This document shows, piece after piece, positions 1-9,047 of a stretch of DNA of 64,000 bases. Positions within the stretch are counted from its first letter, which is position 1. Every line of letters begins with the position of its first letter. The notes beneath the pieces were generated by a model that did not search any database, was not told the origin of the DNA, and saw only the letters and a list, made by a program, of their open reading frames with translations. Position numbers and translations under genes: made by a program. Location: NCBI RefSeq assembly GCF_001939115.1, contig NZ_MQTZ01000044.1, forward strand, positions 124,001-188,000, read 5' to 3'. This DNA is from Leptolyngbya sp. 'hensonii'. GTDB taxonomy: Bacteria > Cyanobacteriota > Cyanobacteriia > GCF-001939115.

Positions 1-60
1 GATCAGCCCCTCAAATATGGTCGCAGGCCAATTAGTTGAGGGTCATTAGTCCTTTGTTAT

Positions 61-243
61 TTAATCGGTATACCCGACACAGTTGACCGTGCCATTCAGC
101 AGGACATCAATCAGCTTGCTGAGGGCTTCCATGTCCACGGTATCGAACTCTTTGCTCCAGAGGAGATGGTTGATTTCGTTTTCGACAGAGGGGGTCAAAG
201 TTTTCGCTGAAATCACTTGCTCTACGATCGTTTTGAGTCTCAT
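61..243 (-). CDS. small conserved cyanobacterial protein
   Basis: This is a short acidic protein of about 60 residues with no cysteines beyond one near the C terminus and no membrane segment. Its pattern (LKTIVEQVISAKTLTP, then INHLLWSKEFDTVDMEALSKL) is one I associate with short uncharacterised cyanobacterial proteins. I chose the ATG at 243 because a GGAAG lies six bases upstream; an in-frame ATG at 255 would add four residues. It is followed on the same strand only by the window edge, so its downstream partner is unknown. Function is unknown. Confidence 0.6.
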   Translation of the reverse strand: MRLKTIVEQVISAKTLTPSVENEINHLLWSKEFDTVDMEALSKLIDVLLNGTVNCVGYTD

Positions 244-421
244 ATTGTCTTCCATCGCACTTCAAAAAGGATAGTTACTCATCTCTGATATCTGTACTCT
301 CTCTCTTTTTCCTGGCTGATTCTGTGATGACCCGGCCAGCTCCCCGTGACTTTATCAACGTCAGGGTGTGATTTCTCTCACATCTATCCCTGGACCCCCT
401 TCTGCGCCTGAGATTCTGGCA

Positions 422-1225
422 TTATGGAAGTGCTGCTTTCTGGCCCCAGGCGGAAACCATCGTGTAGTCCAACATCCAGGTTCCGGGATCTTGGGTGCCT
501 TGTAGAAAGAGGTCAAGGTCTGCTTCCGAGACGATCCCTGTGTCTGATAGGGGTTGTTGCAGGTGTGCCACGGCCATTTGCCAGATCTGCGATCGAGGGG
601 ATGCTCCAGGGAACAGAGCAATGTTCGAATGGGTATCAATATCCTGTAAGCCCAGTTCCTGCAACAGGAGAGGCAATTGGCGTCCCAGGGCCGGATTGAT
701 CTGCAAAGAGGCATAGAACTGGCGAGTGGCCTCAAAAACCCGGTTGATGACCCGGGCGGTTTCTCCCTCCGTGAGGGCTGCAATGTTGGTGGTGAAATCG
801 GGGTCTTCCAGCAGCAGCCAACCGCCGGGTTTCAGGGCATGGACCAGATGGGCCAGCGCCTGTTGCCGATCGACAATATGGAGCAGGACGCAGCGGGCAT
901 GAATCAGATCGTAACGATTCGCCTCTACTGCTGTTTTAGCAATGTCCTGGGTGCGGATCTCCAGATTGGGCCGCTGTTCTTGGGCAATGAACCGGGGATC
1001 CAGATCCAGGGCTACGACCCGGCCCGACTCGCCAACTCGATCGCAGAGCCAACGCAGGATTGATCCGGCCCCAGCTCCCACCTCTAGACAGGTCCAACCG
1101 CTGGTGACCCCCAGTTTTTCTAGCAGGCTGGTGGTCACTGGATCAAACACTTCCTGAACCCACTTCAGTCGCTGCCATTCGGTGTCCTGTTTGGTATCAG
1201 CAAATACATAATCGGATTGAGTCAT
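422..1225 (-). CDS. class I SAM-dependent methyltransferase
   Basis: A Rossmann-fold methyltransferase of about 267 residues. Motif I reads LEVGAGAGS near residues 47-55, followed by the acidic end of strand 2 (VVALDLDPRF) and a motif IV-like segment (YDLIHARCVLLHI). Together these are typical of the Methyltransf_11/25 group, which methylates small molecules. The open frame extends 16 codons further upstream, but the protein most likely starts at MTQSDYVF, since the upstream extension is unlike the family. It is divergent from the amidase operon, with a gap of about 200 bases. The substrate cannot be told from the sequence. Confidence 0.85.
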   Translation of the reverse strand: MTQSDYVFADTKQDTEWQRLKWVQEVFDPVTTSLLEKLGVTSGWTCLEVGAGAGSILRWLCDRVGESGRVVALDLDPRFIAQEQRPNLEIRTQDIAKTAVEANRYDLIHARCVLLHIVDRQQALAHLVHALKPGGWLLLEDPDFTTNIAALTEGETARVINRVFEATRQFYASLQINPALGRQLPLLLQELGLQDIDTHSNIALFPGASPRSQIWQMAVAHLQQPLSDTGIVSEADLDLFLQGTQDPGTWMLDYTMVSAWGQKAALP

Positions 1226-1431
1226 GGGTCTATTTTGCTGGAGGGAACTGAGGATGAAACAAACCGGGTACAATTTCGCTCAGATTCTAATACTACTTTG
1301 CTGGGAAAGTGCCACAGATGGCTGTAGGAGTTCGTTCCTGCAAGTGCCAGATGAAGGGTAGGCAACCTCAAAGCAGTATCACCCTTATGACGTGACGATT
1401 TCCATCCCCCGATGAGGTGATGACTGGAGCT

Positions 1432-1623
1432 ATGACCAAAGAAAAGCCTGATGCTGTTGCCGATTATGTCGATCGCACTGCGGCACTGATGGATCTACCC
1501 CTGCAACCGGAGCATCGTCCCGGTGTGATCGCTAATTTGACTCGCATTACTGAGATCGCCCGACTGGTGACCGAGTTTCCCCTGTCAGAAGACATTGAAA
1601 TCGCTCCCATCTTCAAACCATGA
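1432..1623 (+). CDS. AtzG-like small subunit (DUF4089)
   Basis: A protein of about 63 residues whose core (VADYVDRTAALMDLPL, HRPGVIANLTRITEIA) matches the AtzG/DUF4089 family. These are GatC-like small subunits that bind and support AtzE-type amidohydrolases. A strong ribosome site GAGGTGAT lies at 1414-1421, ten bases before the ATG at 1432, so I prefer this start over the GTG at 1417 or ATG at 1420. The stop overlaps the ATG of the amidohydrolase by four bases (ATGA at 1620-1623). That predicts translational coupling and equimolar assembly with AtzE, which fits a subunit role. Confidence 0.85.
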   Translation: MTKEKPDAVADYVDRTAALMDLPLQPEHRPGVIANLTRITEIARLVTEFPLSEDIEIAPIFKP

Positions 1624-3020
1624 CTCAAAACCATGCAGACGCGACGAGCATTGCTGCTTCCGTACAGGGTCGGGAAGTCACAGCCAGGGAAGTGGTGGCC
1701 GCTGCTCTGGCCCGCATTGCAGCTCAGAATCAGGTTCTCAATTGTTTTACCACGGTGATGGCTGCAGCGGCCCTGGTGGATGCCGATCACCTGGATGCGG
1801 CGATCGCGGCTGGAACCGCTCCTGGCCCTCTGGCGGGGGTGCCTTTTGCGGTCAAAGATTTATTCGACATTACCGGGATTCCCACCCTGGCTGGCTCCAA
1901 AATCAATGCCGAAAAACCTCCAGCAACGCAAGATGGGCGGGCTGTTGCGCTGCTGAAGCAGGCGGGAGCTATCCTGGTGGGAGCCCTGACCATGGATGAA
2001 TACGCCTATGGATTTACGACAGAAAATGCCCACTATGGGGTCACCCGCAATCCCCATGATCTGAATCACGTGGCGGGGGGGTCATCTGGCGGTTCGGCAG
2101 CGGCGGTGGCGGGGGGACTGGTGCCTTTCAGCCTGGGGTCGGATACCAATGGTTCGATCCGCGTGCCCTCTTCCTTCTGTGGTTTATTCGGTCTCAAACC
2201 CACCTATGGTCGGTTGTCGCGGGCAGGCACCTATCCTTTTGTGGGAAGCCTGGACCATATTGGTCCTTTTGCCCGATCGGTGCGGGATCTAGCCCTGGTG
2301 TTTGACCTCTTGCAGGGGCCTGATCTGAATGACCCGGCCTGTACCGATCGGCCCCCGGAACCCTGCCTGCCCCACCTGAACCAGGGCATTGAGGGACTGC
2401 GGATCGCTATTGCGGACGGGTATTTTGCCAGAGGCGCTGACCCAGAGGTGTTTGCCGCTGTCGAGCAGGTGGCTCAGGCTTTGGGGGTGACCCGCCGGGT
2501 GACGTTGCCCGAAGCCGAGCGAGCCCGGGCGGCGGCTTTTGTGATCACGGCTGTTGAAGGGGCCAATCTGCATCTGGCTGATTTGAAAACCCGCCCGCAG
2601 GATTTTGACCCGGCCACCCGCGATCGGCTGCTGGCTGGAGCCCTGATTCCAGCCAGTTGGTATGTGCAGGCGCAGCGATTCCGGCATTGGTACCGCGATC
2701 GGGTGCGTCAGGTGTTTCAGGAGGTGGATATCATTCTGGCCCCCACGACCCCCTGTGCTGCTCCTCTGATCGGCCAGAAAACGATGGTACTGGATGGGGT
2801 GGAAATGCTGACCCGGCCCAACATTGGTCTGTTTACCCAGCCCCTCTCCTGTATTGGCCTGCCGATCTTGAATGTGCCGGTGCAACGGCCTGGGGCTTTG
2901 CCCCTGGGGGTGCAAGTGATCGCTGCTCCCTATCACGAAGCCCTGGTGCTGCGGATGGGGGCTTTCCTGGAGGCTCAGGGAATTGTTTCGGCACCGATCG
3001 CTCAACTTGGGACCCCATGA
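1620..3020 (+). CDS. AtzE-family amidohydrolase (amidase signature)
   Basis: A 466-residue amidase-signature enzyme. The Ser-cisSer-Lys triad is visible: Lys79 in PFAVKDLFD, Ser155 in the glycine/serine motif GGSSGGSAAAVAGG, and nucleophile Ser179 in SDTNGSIRVPSS. The DTNGSIR variant and the adjacent AtzG partner favour the AtzE family (1-carboxybiuret hydrolase in Pseudomonas) over GatA. No gatB or true gatC is linked here; a real gatC lies separately near 34 kb. Its physiological substrate in cyanobacteria is not established, and the neighbouring oxidoreductase and glycosyltransferase do not fit a simple triazine pathway. Both ends overlap neighbours by four bases. Confidence 0.88.
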   Translation: MTQNHADATSIAASVQGREVTAREVVAAALARIAAQNQVLNCFTTVMAAAALVDADHLDAAIAAGTAPGPLAGVPFAVKDLFDITGIPTLAGSKINAEKPPATQDGRAVALLKQAGAILVGALTMDEYAYGFTTENAHYGVTRNPHDLNHVAGGSSGGSAAAVAGGLVPFSLGSDTNGSIRVPSSFCGLFGLKPTYGRLSRAGTYPFVGSLDHIGPFARSVRDLALVFDLLQGPDLNDPACTDRPPEPCLPHLNQGIEGLRIAIADGYFARGADPEVFAAVEQVAQALGVTRRVTLPEAERARAAAFVITAVEGANLHLADLKTRPQDFDPATRDRLLAGALIPASWYVQAQRFRHWYRDRVRQVFQEVDIILAPTTPCAAPLIGQKTMVLDGVEMLTRPNIGLFTQPLSCIGLPILNVPVQRPGALPLGVQVIAAPYHEALVLRMGAFLEAQGIVSAPIAQLGTP

Positions 3021-4189
3021 AAACTTTTGATTGGATTGTCATTGGTGCCGGGATTACTGGTGCGGCGCTGGCCTACGAACTGGTCCGGCAGGGGTTCTCG
3101 GTGCTTGTGCTGGAGCAGCATGCTACTCTGGCTGGGGCTACCCGCTTTGGTTACGGGGGGATTGCCTGCTGGGCTGGAACGACAGACCTGACCCGGCAAC
3201 TCTGTCGTGAAAGCCGAGCTCGCTACCCAACCCTCTCTGCTGAACTGGAGACGGATATTCAGTATCGGGAACTGGATTTGCTGCTGACTCTGCCTCCCGA
3301 TGCTGTTCCGGAGCAGGTCGCGGCTACCTATACTACTTGCGAGGTGCCGCCTCAATTACTGACTGTGGCTGCTGCCTGTGACCGGGAGCCCCTACTCAAT
3401 CCTGCTGCGATCGGAGGGGCTCTGCTGGCCCACCACGGCCACATCCACTCTCTAGCAGCTGTGCAGGGCTACTGTCAGCAACTGACCCACAGGGGGGGGA
3501 CGTACCAGATCGAGACTGTTCTGGACCTCGTGCGGCAGGGCGATCGAATTCTGGGCGTCCGGACCGCAACAGCGACCTATGGTGCCGAGAATGTGGTGGT
3601 CTGTGCTGGGGGAATCAGTCGCGCCTTATTGAAGCAGGCTGGTATTCCAGTGCGGATTTACTTCACCCATGCCGAGGTGATTGAGACCCCTCCGGTTAAC
3701 TTGCGCTTGCAGACCATGCTCATGCCTGCTCAGACCGATCGCTATCGCCTGGAGGGGGCAGCCACCCGTCCCGAACTGGATACCCTTTGGGATCAGCCTG
3801 GGCAAGAACCGGTGCCGCCGATTCTGGATGTGGGTATCATTCAATTCCTGGACGGTAGTCTGCGGATTGGGCAGATCAGTCGGGTGCTGACCGATCCCTA
3901 CGCCCAGCCGAACCCGGTGCAGAGTGAGGCCGAGATGCGGCTTGGGATTGGGACATTACTCCCAGCCCTCCAGGATCTACCAGGGACCTGGCATCATTGT
4001 CTGGTGGCCTTCAGCCACGATCGGCTGCCCCTGATTGGACCCCTCCCTGGCCTGGATGGGATTCACCTGTTCTCTGGCTTCAGTAATCCTCTGGCGATCG
4101 TTCCACCTCTGGCCCAGCGATTTGCCCAATGGGCGAACGATCGATCCGATCCCCTGATTCCGCAGCTTTCCCCGGCCCGGTTGCTATGA
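3017..4189 (+). CDS. FAD-dependent oxidoreductase, DAO family
   Basis: A 390-residue flavoprotein. The N-terminal dinucleotide-binding motif VIGAGITGAALAYEL is at about residues 8-22, with a ThiO/glycine-oxidase-like layout and a C-terminal FAD-contact region (LIGPLPGLDGIHLFSGFSN). The family oxidises amino acids or secondary amines to imines. The open frame runs 120 codons further upstream inside the amidase gene; the start at 3017 is chosen because it begins exactly at the FAD motif and forms an ATGA overlap with the amidase stop. The coupling implies that it acts with the amidohydrolase, perhaps on its substrate or product. Specificity is not visible. Confidence 0.85.
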   Translation: MKTFDWIVIGAGITGAALAYELVRQGFSVLVLEQHATLAGATRFGYGGIACWAGTTDLTRQLCRESRARYPTLSAELETDIQYRELDLLLTLPPDAVPEQVAATYTTCEVPPQLLTVAAACDREPLLNPAAIGGALLAHHGHIHSLAAVQGYCQQLTHRGGTYQIETVLDLVRQGDRILGVRTATATYGAENVVVCAGGISRALLKQAGIPVRIYFTHAEVIETPPVNLRLQTMLMPAQTDRYRLEGAATRPELDTLWDQPGQEPVPPILDVGIIQFLDGSLRIGQISRVLTDPYAQPNPVQSEAEMRLGIGTLLPALQDLPGTWHHCLVAFSHDRLPLIGPLPGLDGIHLFSGFSNPLAIVPPLAQRFAQWANDRSDPLIPQLSPARLL

Positions 4190-7100
4190 ATGACCAGCAA
4201 TTCATTCGCCATCTCCCTGATTTCTATTGGGATTGGGGCCAGGAGTCGGTACGACCCCGGGACGATCGCTTTGCCCAGATGTTGGCTCAGGTCGAAAGTT
4301 CACTGTCTGCCAGTACCCTGCAGTTGCTGAATGTAGCGGTGACCTGCTTAGAAGCGGAAGAGGTGTACTGTGAGGTGGGGTCTGCCCAGGGGGCTAGTTT
4401 GATCGCAGCCCTGCTGGATCATCCGGACACCTTGGCCTTGGCCGTTGATGATTTCTCAGATGGGGATCCTTTTGGCACCAATGCCATCCAACTGATGCAC
4501 CATTTAGAAACGGCAGCCCTGACCGAACAAGTCCTCTTTTTTCAGCAGGATTTTGCAGCTTTTTTCTATGATCTGGCCCAGGAAGAATTCCCACCGAAAA
4601 TTGGTCTTTACTTTTATGATGGAGCCCATGATTATCGCTCCCAGTTAATGAGTTGGCTGCTGGTCCGCCCCTTTCTGGCCGATCGAGCCCTGCTCATTTC
4701 CCCTCACAGTAACTGGGAGGCCGTACAACAGGCCAGCCTGGACTTCATCGCAACCTATCCAGCTTGCAAAGTATGGCTGAATTTATTTACAGACCATCCC
4801 CATCACCCCAGTTTTGGCAATGGCTTGCAGATCTTAAGTTGGAATGTCCACAACCGCCAGCCCTATCCCTGGGAGATCTTGCAGGAGGCCCGTCACCCGA
4901 TTTTGATTGAGGCGATTCAGGGCTTGCAGGCTCCGCGAAAACAGGAAATCGTTGCGCCTTTAATCACGGCTGCGATCGTCGCCCAGGCCGAATATAATCC
5001 CCAGGCGTTGCGGGATGACGAGCGCAATCCAGGCACCGTGGCCTGGCTGCAAAAACCCCTGCTCCGGGCGGCCCGAGCCTATCGGCAGGCCCTGAATTGG
5101 GCACCTTCCAGGGCCGATCTCTGGCATCACCTGGGTACGGTGTATATTGAACTGGAAGCCTATCCCCAGGCGATTGAGATGTTGCAGAAAGCGCTGGAGC
5201 TGGAGCCCCATCAGGCGGTTCGCCATTATAATCTCGGCTTTGTGGCTGAAAAAGCGGGCGATCGGGCGCGGGCGATGGAGGCTTATCAGAGGGCGATTCA
5301 GATCGATCCAATGTTGGCTCAGGCTTATGAGGGATGGGGCAGACTGCTGATTCAGGCTGGGGAGGATGAGCAGGCAGAGGCCATCTATCGCGACGCGATC
5401 GTCCATCTGCCGGAACAGGGTTTTGGCTATGCTGGGCTGGGGGAGATGCAATTTCGTCTGGGTCACCTGGATGCGGCGATCTCAGCCTATCAACAGGCCC
5501 TGGCGATCCATCCATCCCAATGCCAATGGTTGGAGCAATTAGGATTGGCTTTTGCGGCCCGACAAAATCCTCTCCAGGCAGCATTTTATCTGGCAGAAGC
5601 GGCCTATGGGGTGGGACAGTATCAGACGGCGATCAACCAGTATCAACGCTGGCTGACCCTGAGATCGCCGGAAACTGACGTTCCTCTTTCCCTTTATCTC
5701 AATCTGGCCAGAGCATACGAAGCCCTGCAGCAGCCGGTCGCCGCAGCCACGGTTTACCGGCAGGGATTGCAGAACTTTCCCCACCAGGACATCCTGCTGT
5801 TTTCCTTACTGACGACTCTGCAGCATAGTGGGGAGACGGCGGCGGCCCTGCAGGTGGCAACAGAGGTGGTGCAGCAGCAGCCCGATCGGTTGGACTGGGA
5901 GTTTGAGCACTGCCGAATTTTCCCAATCCTGTATGAGACACCTGCTGAGATCGAGGTCTACCGGAACCGATTCACAGTTGGACTGGCCAAGCTGACCTCT
6001 TCGATCGACTTGATTGCTCCCCCGACTCGTTCCCAGGCTCTAGCGATCGCATCCCGTCGGACTAACTTTTTTCTCCAGTATCAGGGGCAGGACGATCGAG
6101 GCTTGCAGGCCCAGTATGGTCACTACCTGCAGCAGGTAATGGCAGCCCACTATCCTGAGTGGTCCCAACCCTTACCCCGGTACCGGACCAGTGATCCCGA
6201 TCGGATTCGGATTGGGTACTGCTCTGCTTTCTTTTACCAGCATACGGTGGCCAAATTGTTCCTGGGCTGGTTGAAATACCGCACTGTGCCAGAGTTTGAG
6301 GTTGTGTGCTACCACCTAGGCAACAGTACGGATCCCTTCACCCGGCAATGGCAGGCCCACAGCGATCGCTTTCACCATCTCCCTGGCGATCTGGAAGCGG
6401 TCTGTCGTCAGATCCGGGCCGACAACCTGGACATCCTGGTTTATCCTGAACTGGGCATGCATCCGATGACCCTGATGTTAGCGGGACTGCGACTAGCTCC
6501 TGTGCAGTGCATGGCCTGGGGGCATCCCATTACCTCCGGCCTGCCCACGATCGACTACTTCCTCTCCAGTGATTGGATGGAACCAGAGGCAGCCCAGTCC
6601 CATTACAGCGAAACCCTGATTCGCCTGCCCCAGGCGGGGATCGCCTATCCCCGACCCGACGTGCCGCCCCCGACCCGCACTCGGGCAGATTTTCGGCTGC
6701 GAGAGGACGCGATCGTTTATCTCTCCAACCAGTCCCTGTTCAAATATCTACCCCAGCACGATCGGCATTTCGCCGAAATTGCCTGTCAGGTGCCCCAGGC
6801 CCAATTTGCTTTCCTGGGGTATCAAATCGGCTCCCGCGTCAATGACCAGTTTTGGCAGCGGCTGCAGCGGGCTTTTGCCTGCTTAGGACTGGCTGTTGAG
6901 GATTACTGTGTGATTGTGCCCCGCTTGAGCCAGGTCGGGTTCTGGAATTTAAACCAGATCTCAGATATTTTCCTGGACACCCTGGATTGGGGCGGTGGTA
7001 ACACGACCCTGGACGCGATCGCCTGTGGTTTGCCGATCGTCACCTGTCCGGGCCAGTTCCTGCGGGGACGACATGCCTCGGCCCTGCTTCGCACCCTGGG

Positions 7101-7290
7101 CATGACAGAAACGATCGCCTCGACCCCAGCAGCCTTTGTCCAGATTGCCGTTCGCTTGGGCCTGGATGCCAACTATCGGGCTGATATTCGGCAACGAATG
7201 CAAGGGCAGAGCGATCGTCTCTTCGACGATAGAAGCTGTCTGCCTGCCCTAGAAGCTTTTTATCGGCAGGTGGTAAAGAATCCTGGGTAG
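4186..7290 (+). CDS. methyltransferase-TPR-SPINDLY-type O-glycosyltransferase fusion
   Basis: A predicted 1034-residue protein with three parts. Residues about 40-240 look like a class I SAM methyltransferase fold (YCEVGSAQGASL, then LYFYDGAHDYRS). Residues about 290-600 are TPR repeats with the usual spacing (W/Y at 8, G at 8-11, A at 20, P at 32). Residues about 620-1030 are a Glyco_transf_41/SPINDLY catalytic region (IGYCSAFFYQHTV, WGHPITSGLPTIDYF, LDWGGGNTTLDAIACGLPIV), the family of protein O-GlcNAc and O-fucosyl transferases. The start at 4186 overlaps the oxidoreductase stop by ATGA. The protein should be cytosolic. The acceptor protein and sugar donor are unknown, and the methyltransferase part may be non-catalytic. 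Confidence 0.85.
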   Translation: MNDQQFIRHLPDFYWDWGQESVRPRDDRFAQMLAQVESSLSASTLQLLNVAVTCLEAEEVYCEVGSAQGASLIAALLDHPDTLALAVDDFSDGDPFGTNAIQLMHHLETAALTEQVLFFQQDFAAFFYDLAQEEFPPKIGLYFYDGAHDYRSQLMSWLLVRPFLADRALLISPHSNWEAVQQASLDFIATYPACKVWLNLFTDHPHHPSFGNGLQILSWNVHNRQPYPWEILQEARHPILIEAIQGLQAPRKQEIVAPLITAAIVAQAEYNPQALRDDERNPGTVAWLQKPLLRAARAYRQALNWAPSRADLWHHLGTVYIELEAYPQAIEMLQKALELEPHQAVRHYNLGFVAEKAGDRARAMEAYQRAIQIDPMLAQAYEGWGRLLIQAGEDEQAEAIYRDAIVHLPEQGFGYAGLGEMQFRLGHLDAAISAYQQALAIHPSQCQWLEQLGLAFAARQNPLQAAFYLAEAAYGVGQYQTAINQYQRWLTLRSPETDVPLSLYLNLARAYEALQQPVAAATVYRQGLQNFPHQDILLFSLLTTLQHSGETAAALQVATEVVQQQPDRLDWEFEHCRIFPILYETPAEIEVYRNRFTVGLAKLTSSIDLIAPPTRSQALAIASRRTNFFLQYQGQDDRGLQAQYGHYLQQVMAAHYPEWSQPLPRYRTSDPDRIRIGYCSAFFYQHTVAKLFLGWLKYRTVPEFEVVCYHLGNSTDPFTRQWQAHSDRFHHLPGDLEAVCRQIRADNLDILVYPELGMHPMTLMLAGLRLAPVQCMAWGHPITSGLPTIDYFLSSDWMEPEAAQSHYSETLIRLPQAGIAYPRPDVPPPTRTRADFRLREDAIVYLSNQSLFKYLPQHDRHFAEIACQVPQAQFAFLGYQIGSRVNDQFWQRLQRAFACLGLAVEDYCVIVPRLSQVGFWNLNQISDIFLDTLDWGGGNTTLDAIACGLPIVTCPGQFLRGRHASALLRTLGMTETIASTPAAFVQIAVRLGLDANYRADIRQRMQGQSDRLFDDRSCLPALEAFYRQVVKNPG

Positions 7291-7326
7291 AAAGGGCATG
7301 CTCGGCATATTTTGCGGCTCTGTGGT

Positions 7327-7983
7327 TTATTCCCCCTGCTCCCGGACCCAGGCTTTAAACTCCCGAATGGCCTTAGTTTCACCCAGGATAAGGCGCTTTT
7401 GCAGGAATTCCAGGATGATTGCAGGCGGTAACCAGGGAAAAGTTGGACTCTGGTCCACAGGTACGTAGTCCTGATCCTGGAGAATGTAGTACTGCAACGT
7501 TTTGCCATCATACTGCCAGAGTTCTGGCACCCCCAGATTGGCATAGATGGGCAGGCGGCGGGTTGAGGGACTGGTGATATCTACCTCCAGCACCAGATCA
7601 GGGGGTGGAGCGGTCCGCAGGTCAATTTCAACGATGCTCCGAACGATCGCTTCATTCTGAATGTAGTAGCAGGAATCTGGCTCACCCCCTGCCCTGCGAT
7701 CGCGGCGCTTCAGGGTCAGGGAACCCAGCTTCCGCATGTCAATGTCCAGTTCCTCCACGATTGCGCTAATTAAGCTTTCAATAAACCGATTGCTACCTTC
7801 ATGACGGGACAGGGGTGCCATAATTTCTAAGGTTCCCTCCAAGTAATGAAACCGGGTGTTGCGGCAATCGCCTGCCTCCGCCAGGAGTTGTTCGAAGGTT
7901 TCCCAACTGATGTTGTGCAGCATGACCCGTTCTTCCGCAAACAGGGGAATCTCTGATGCTGGAACCAGGATTTCGGTACTCAT
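7327..7983 (-). CDS. Uma2 family (DUF820) PD-(D/E)xK nuclease-like protein
   Basis: A 218-residue Uma2-family protein, one of a family greatly expanded in cyanobacteria. Visible landmarks are the TWE-like start (ISWETFEQLLAEAGD), YLEGTLEIMAPLSRHE, and the nuclease-like core PPPDLVLEVDITSPSTRR followed by GVPELWQYDG. These carry the acidic residues of the PD-(D/E)xK fold. No biochemical role is firmly known for most members. It is convergent with the operon upstream (gap 36 bases). A second, diverged Uma2 gene lies at 14.3 kb; the two are clearly different in sequence rather than a recent duplication. Confidence 0.88.
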   Translation of the reverse strand: MSTEILVPASEIPLFAEERVMLHNISWETFEQLLAEAGDCRNTRFHYLEGTLEIMAPLSRHEGSNRFIESLISAIVEELDIDMRKLGSLTLKRRDRRAGGEPDSCYYIQNEAIVRSIVEIDLRTAPPPDLVLEVDITSPSTRRLPIYANLGVPELWQYDGKTLQYYILQDQDYVPVDQSPTFPWLPPAIILEFLQKRLILGETKAIREFKAWVREQGE

Positions 7984-8004
7984 AAGGAATGGGAGGTATG
8001 AGGA

Positions 8005-8760
8005 ATGGGTGGATTGAAATGGCAGATTTTATTGAAGATCTTACCCCTGACGGCTCTGTTCTGTCTGGCTAAGTGGGGGGTGCATGAGATGGGTCTCGAA
8101 CCTTGGTCCTTTGATGGGATGACCAGTTCCCTTTTTGGGGCGGCCATCTTTGTGATTGCCTTTGTCTTGAGTGGAACCCTGAGCGACTACCGGGATAGCG
8201 GGGATCTGCCGACGCAAATTGGCATCACGATCGCCACGATCTCGGATAGTAACCAGCTTGCCAGGGCCACCCATCCGGAGTACGATCCCAGTCCCCTGCA
8301 GCAGGAGCTGATTCAGGTGGTGAATGGGCTGTTGGACTGGCTGCACCATAAACAAGACATTGCCCCTGTCTACAATGCGATTACCGCATTAAATCAGCCT
8401 TTTGTGCGGCTGAAGCAACTGAATGACGCGCCGGGAATGAGTCGCCTCCAGACCGAGCAGTCGAAACTGCGGTTATTAGTGATGCGGATGGAGGGGGTGC
8501 GAGATACGGAGTTCCTGACGCCAGCCTATGCCCTGCTGGAGTTGTTTACGATCGGCTCTTCCCTGTCGCTGTTGCTGATTCAGGGGGAGACCTTCAGTGA
8601 AAGTCTGGCTATTTCAGGTTTCCTATTCACATCTTTTATTTACTTGCTCTACCTGATTCGGGATCTGGATAACCCCTTTCAATACAAGGGTCAATCCAGT
8701 GCGGATATCAGTCTGAGTCCCCTGGAACAGGTGCTGGATCGTCTTCGGCAGGAACCCTGA
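8005..8760 (+). CDS. bestrophin-like/DUF4239-type membrane protein
   Basis: A 251-residue integral membrane protein. Hydrophobic segments are visible at about residues 10-25, 42-60, 172-190 and 200-218. They flank a soluble helical section containing FVLSGTLSDYRDSGDLP, which resembles the signature region of bestrophin-like DUF4239 proteins. The family is related to bestrophin anion channels, but no function is established for this branch. The gene is divergent from the Uma2 gene with only 21 bases between the start codons, so their promoters must overlap. Confidence 0.6.
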   Translation: MGGLKWQILLKILPLTALFCLAKWGVHEMGLEPWSFDGMTSSLFGAAIFVIAFVLSGTLSDYRDSGDLPTQIGITIATISDSNQLARATHPEYDPSPLQQELIQVVNGLLDWLHHKQDIAPVYNAITALNQPFVRLKQLNDAPGMSRLQTEQSKLRLLVMRMEGVRDTEFLTPAYALLELFTIGSSLSLLLIQGETFSESLAISGFLFTSFIYLLYLIRDLDNPFQYKGQSSADISLSPLEQVLDRLRQEP

Positions 8761-8849
8761 TCCCCAGGGGGGACGCACGATTGTTCCGGCAGAAAAATTT
8801 TGGGCGTTGCTGAATAGAAGGATGATTTTCGTGCTTGAGCCTTATGCAG

Positions 8850-8932
8850 CCCTCACCCTAGCCCTCTCCCAAAGGAGAGGGAACAAGAGTTTTAGCTCCC
8901 TTCTCCTGCGGGAGAAGGGTTGGGGATGAGGG
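8850..8932. repeat. dispersed palindromic repeat (CCCTCACCC type)
   Basis: This sits in the 287-base gap between the bestrophin-like gene and the CorC-type gene. The outer ends form an inverted pair (CCCTCACCC at the left, GGGGATGAGGG at the right). Inside are two short hairpins, CCCTCTCC/GGAGAGGG and CCCTTCTCC/GGAGAAGGG. The same architecture recurs at 15.15 kb and 21.03 kb in this window, so it is a non-coding dispersed element. The rest of the gap shows nothing else recognisable. Confidence 0.75.
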
Positions 8933-9047
8933 TAATTCATATTTGCATTCAGCAAAGCCAAATTTTGACGGGTCGAAGACCCGCAAAATTTAACCCTAAT
9001 CAACAACCTGGATTTTGGTTGACCGTCAATCATTGATTGACTTACCA

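Noticed and set aside
2657-3016. N-terminal 120-codon extension of the FAD oxidoreductase
   Set aside because: It lies inside the amidase gene in another frame, is low complexity, and the FAD-binding motif begins right at the internal ATG 3017.
1620-3020. GatA (Glu-tRNA amidotransferase subunit A)
   Set aside because: The DTNGSIR nucleophile motif and the AtzG partner favour AtzE; no gatB is linked and a true gatC is located elsewhere.
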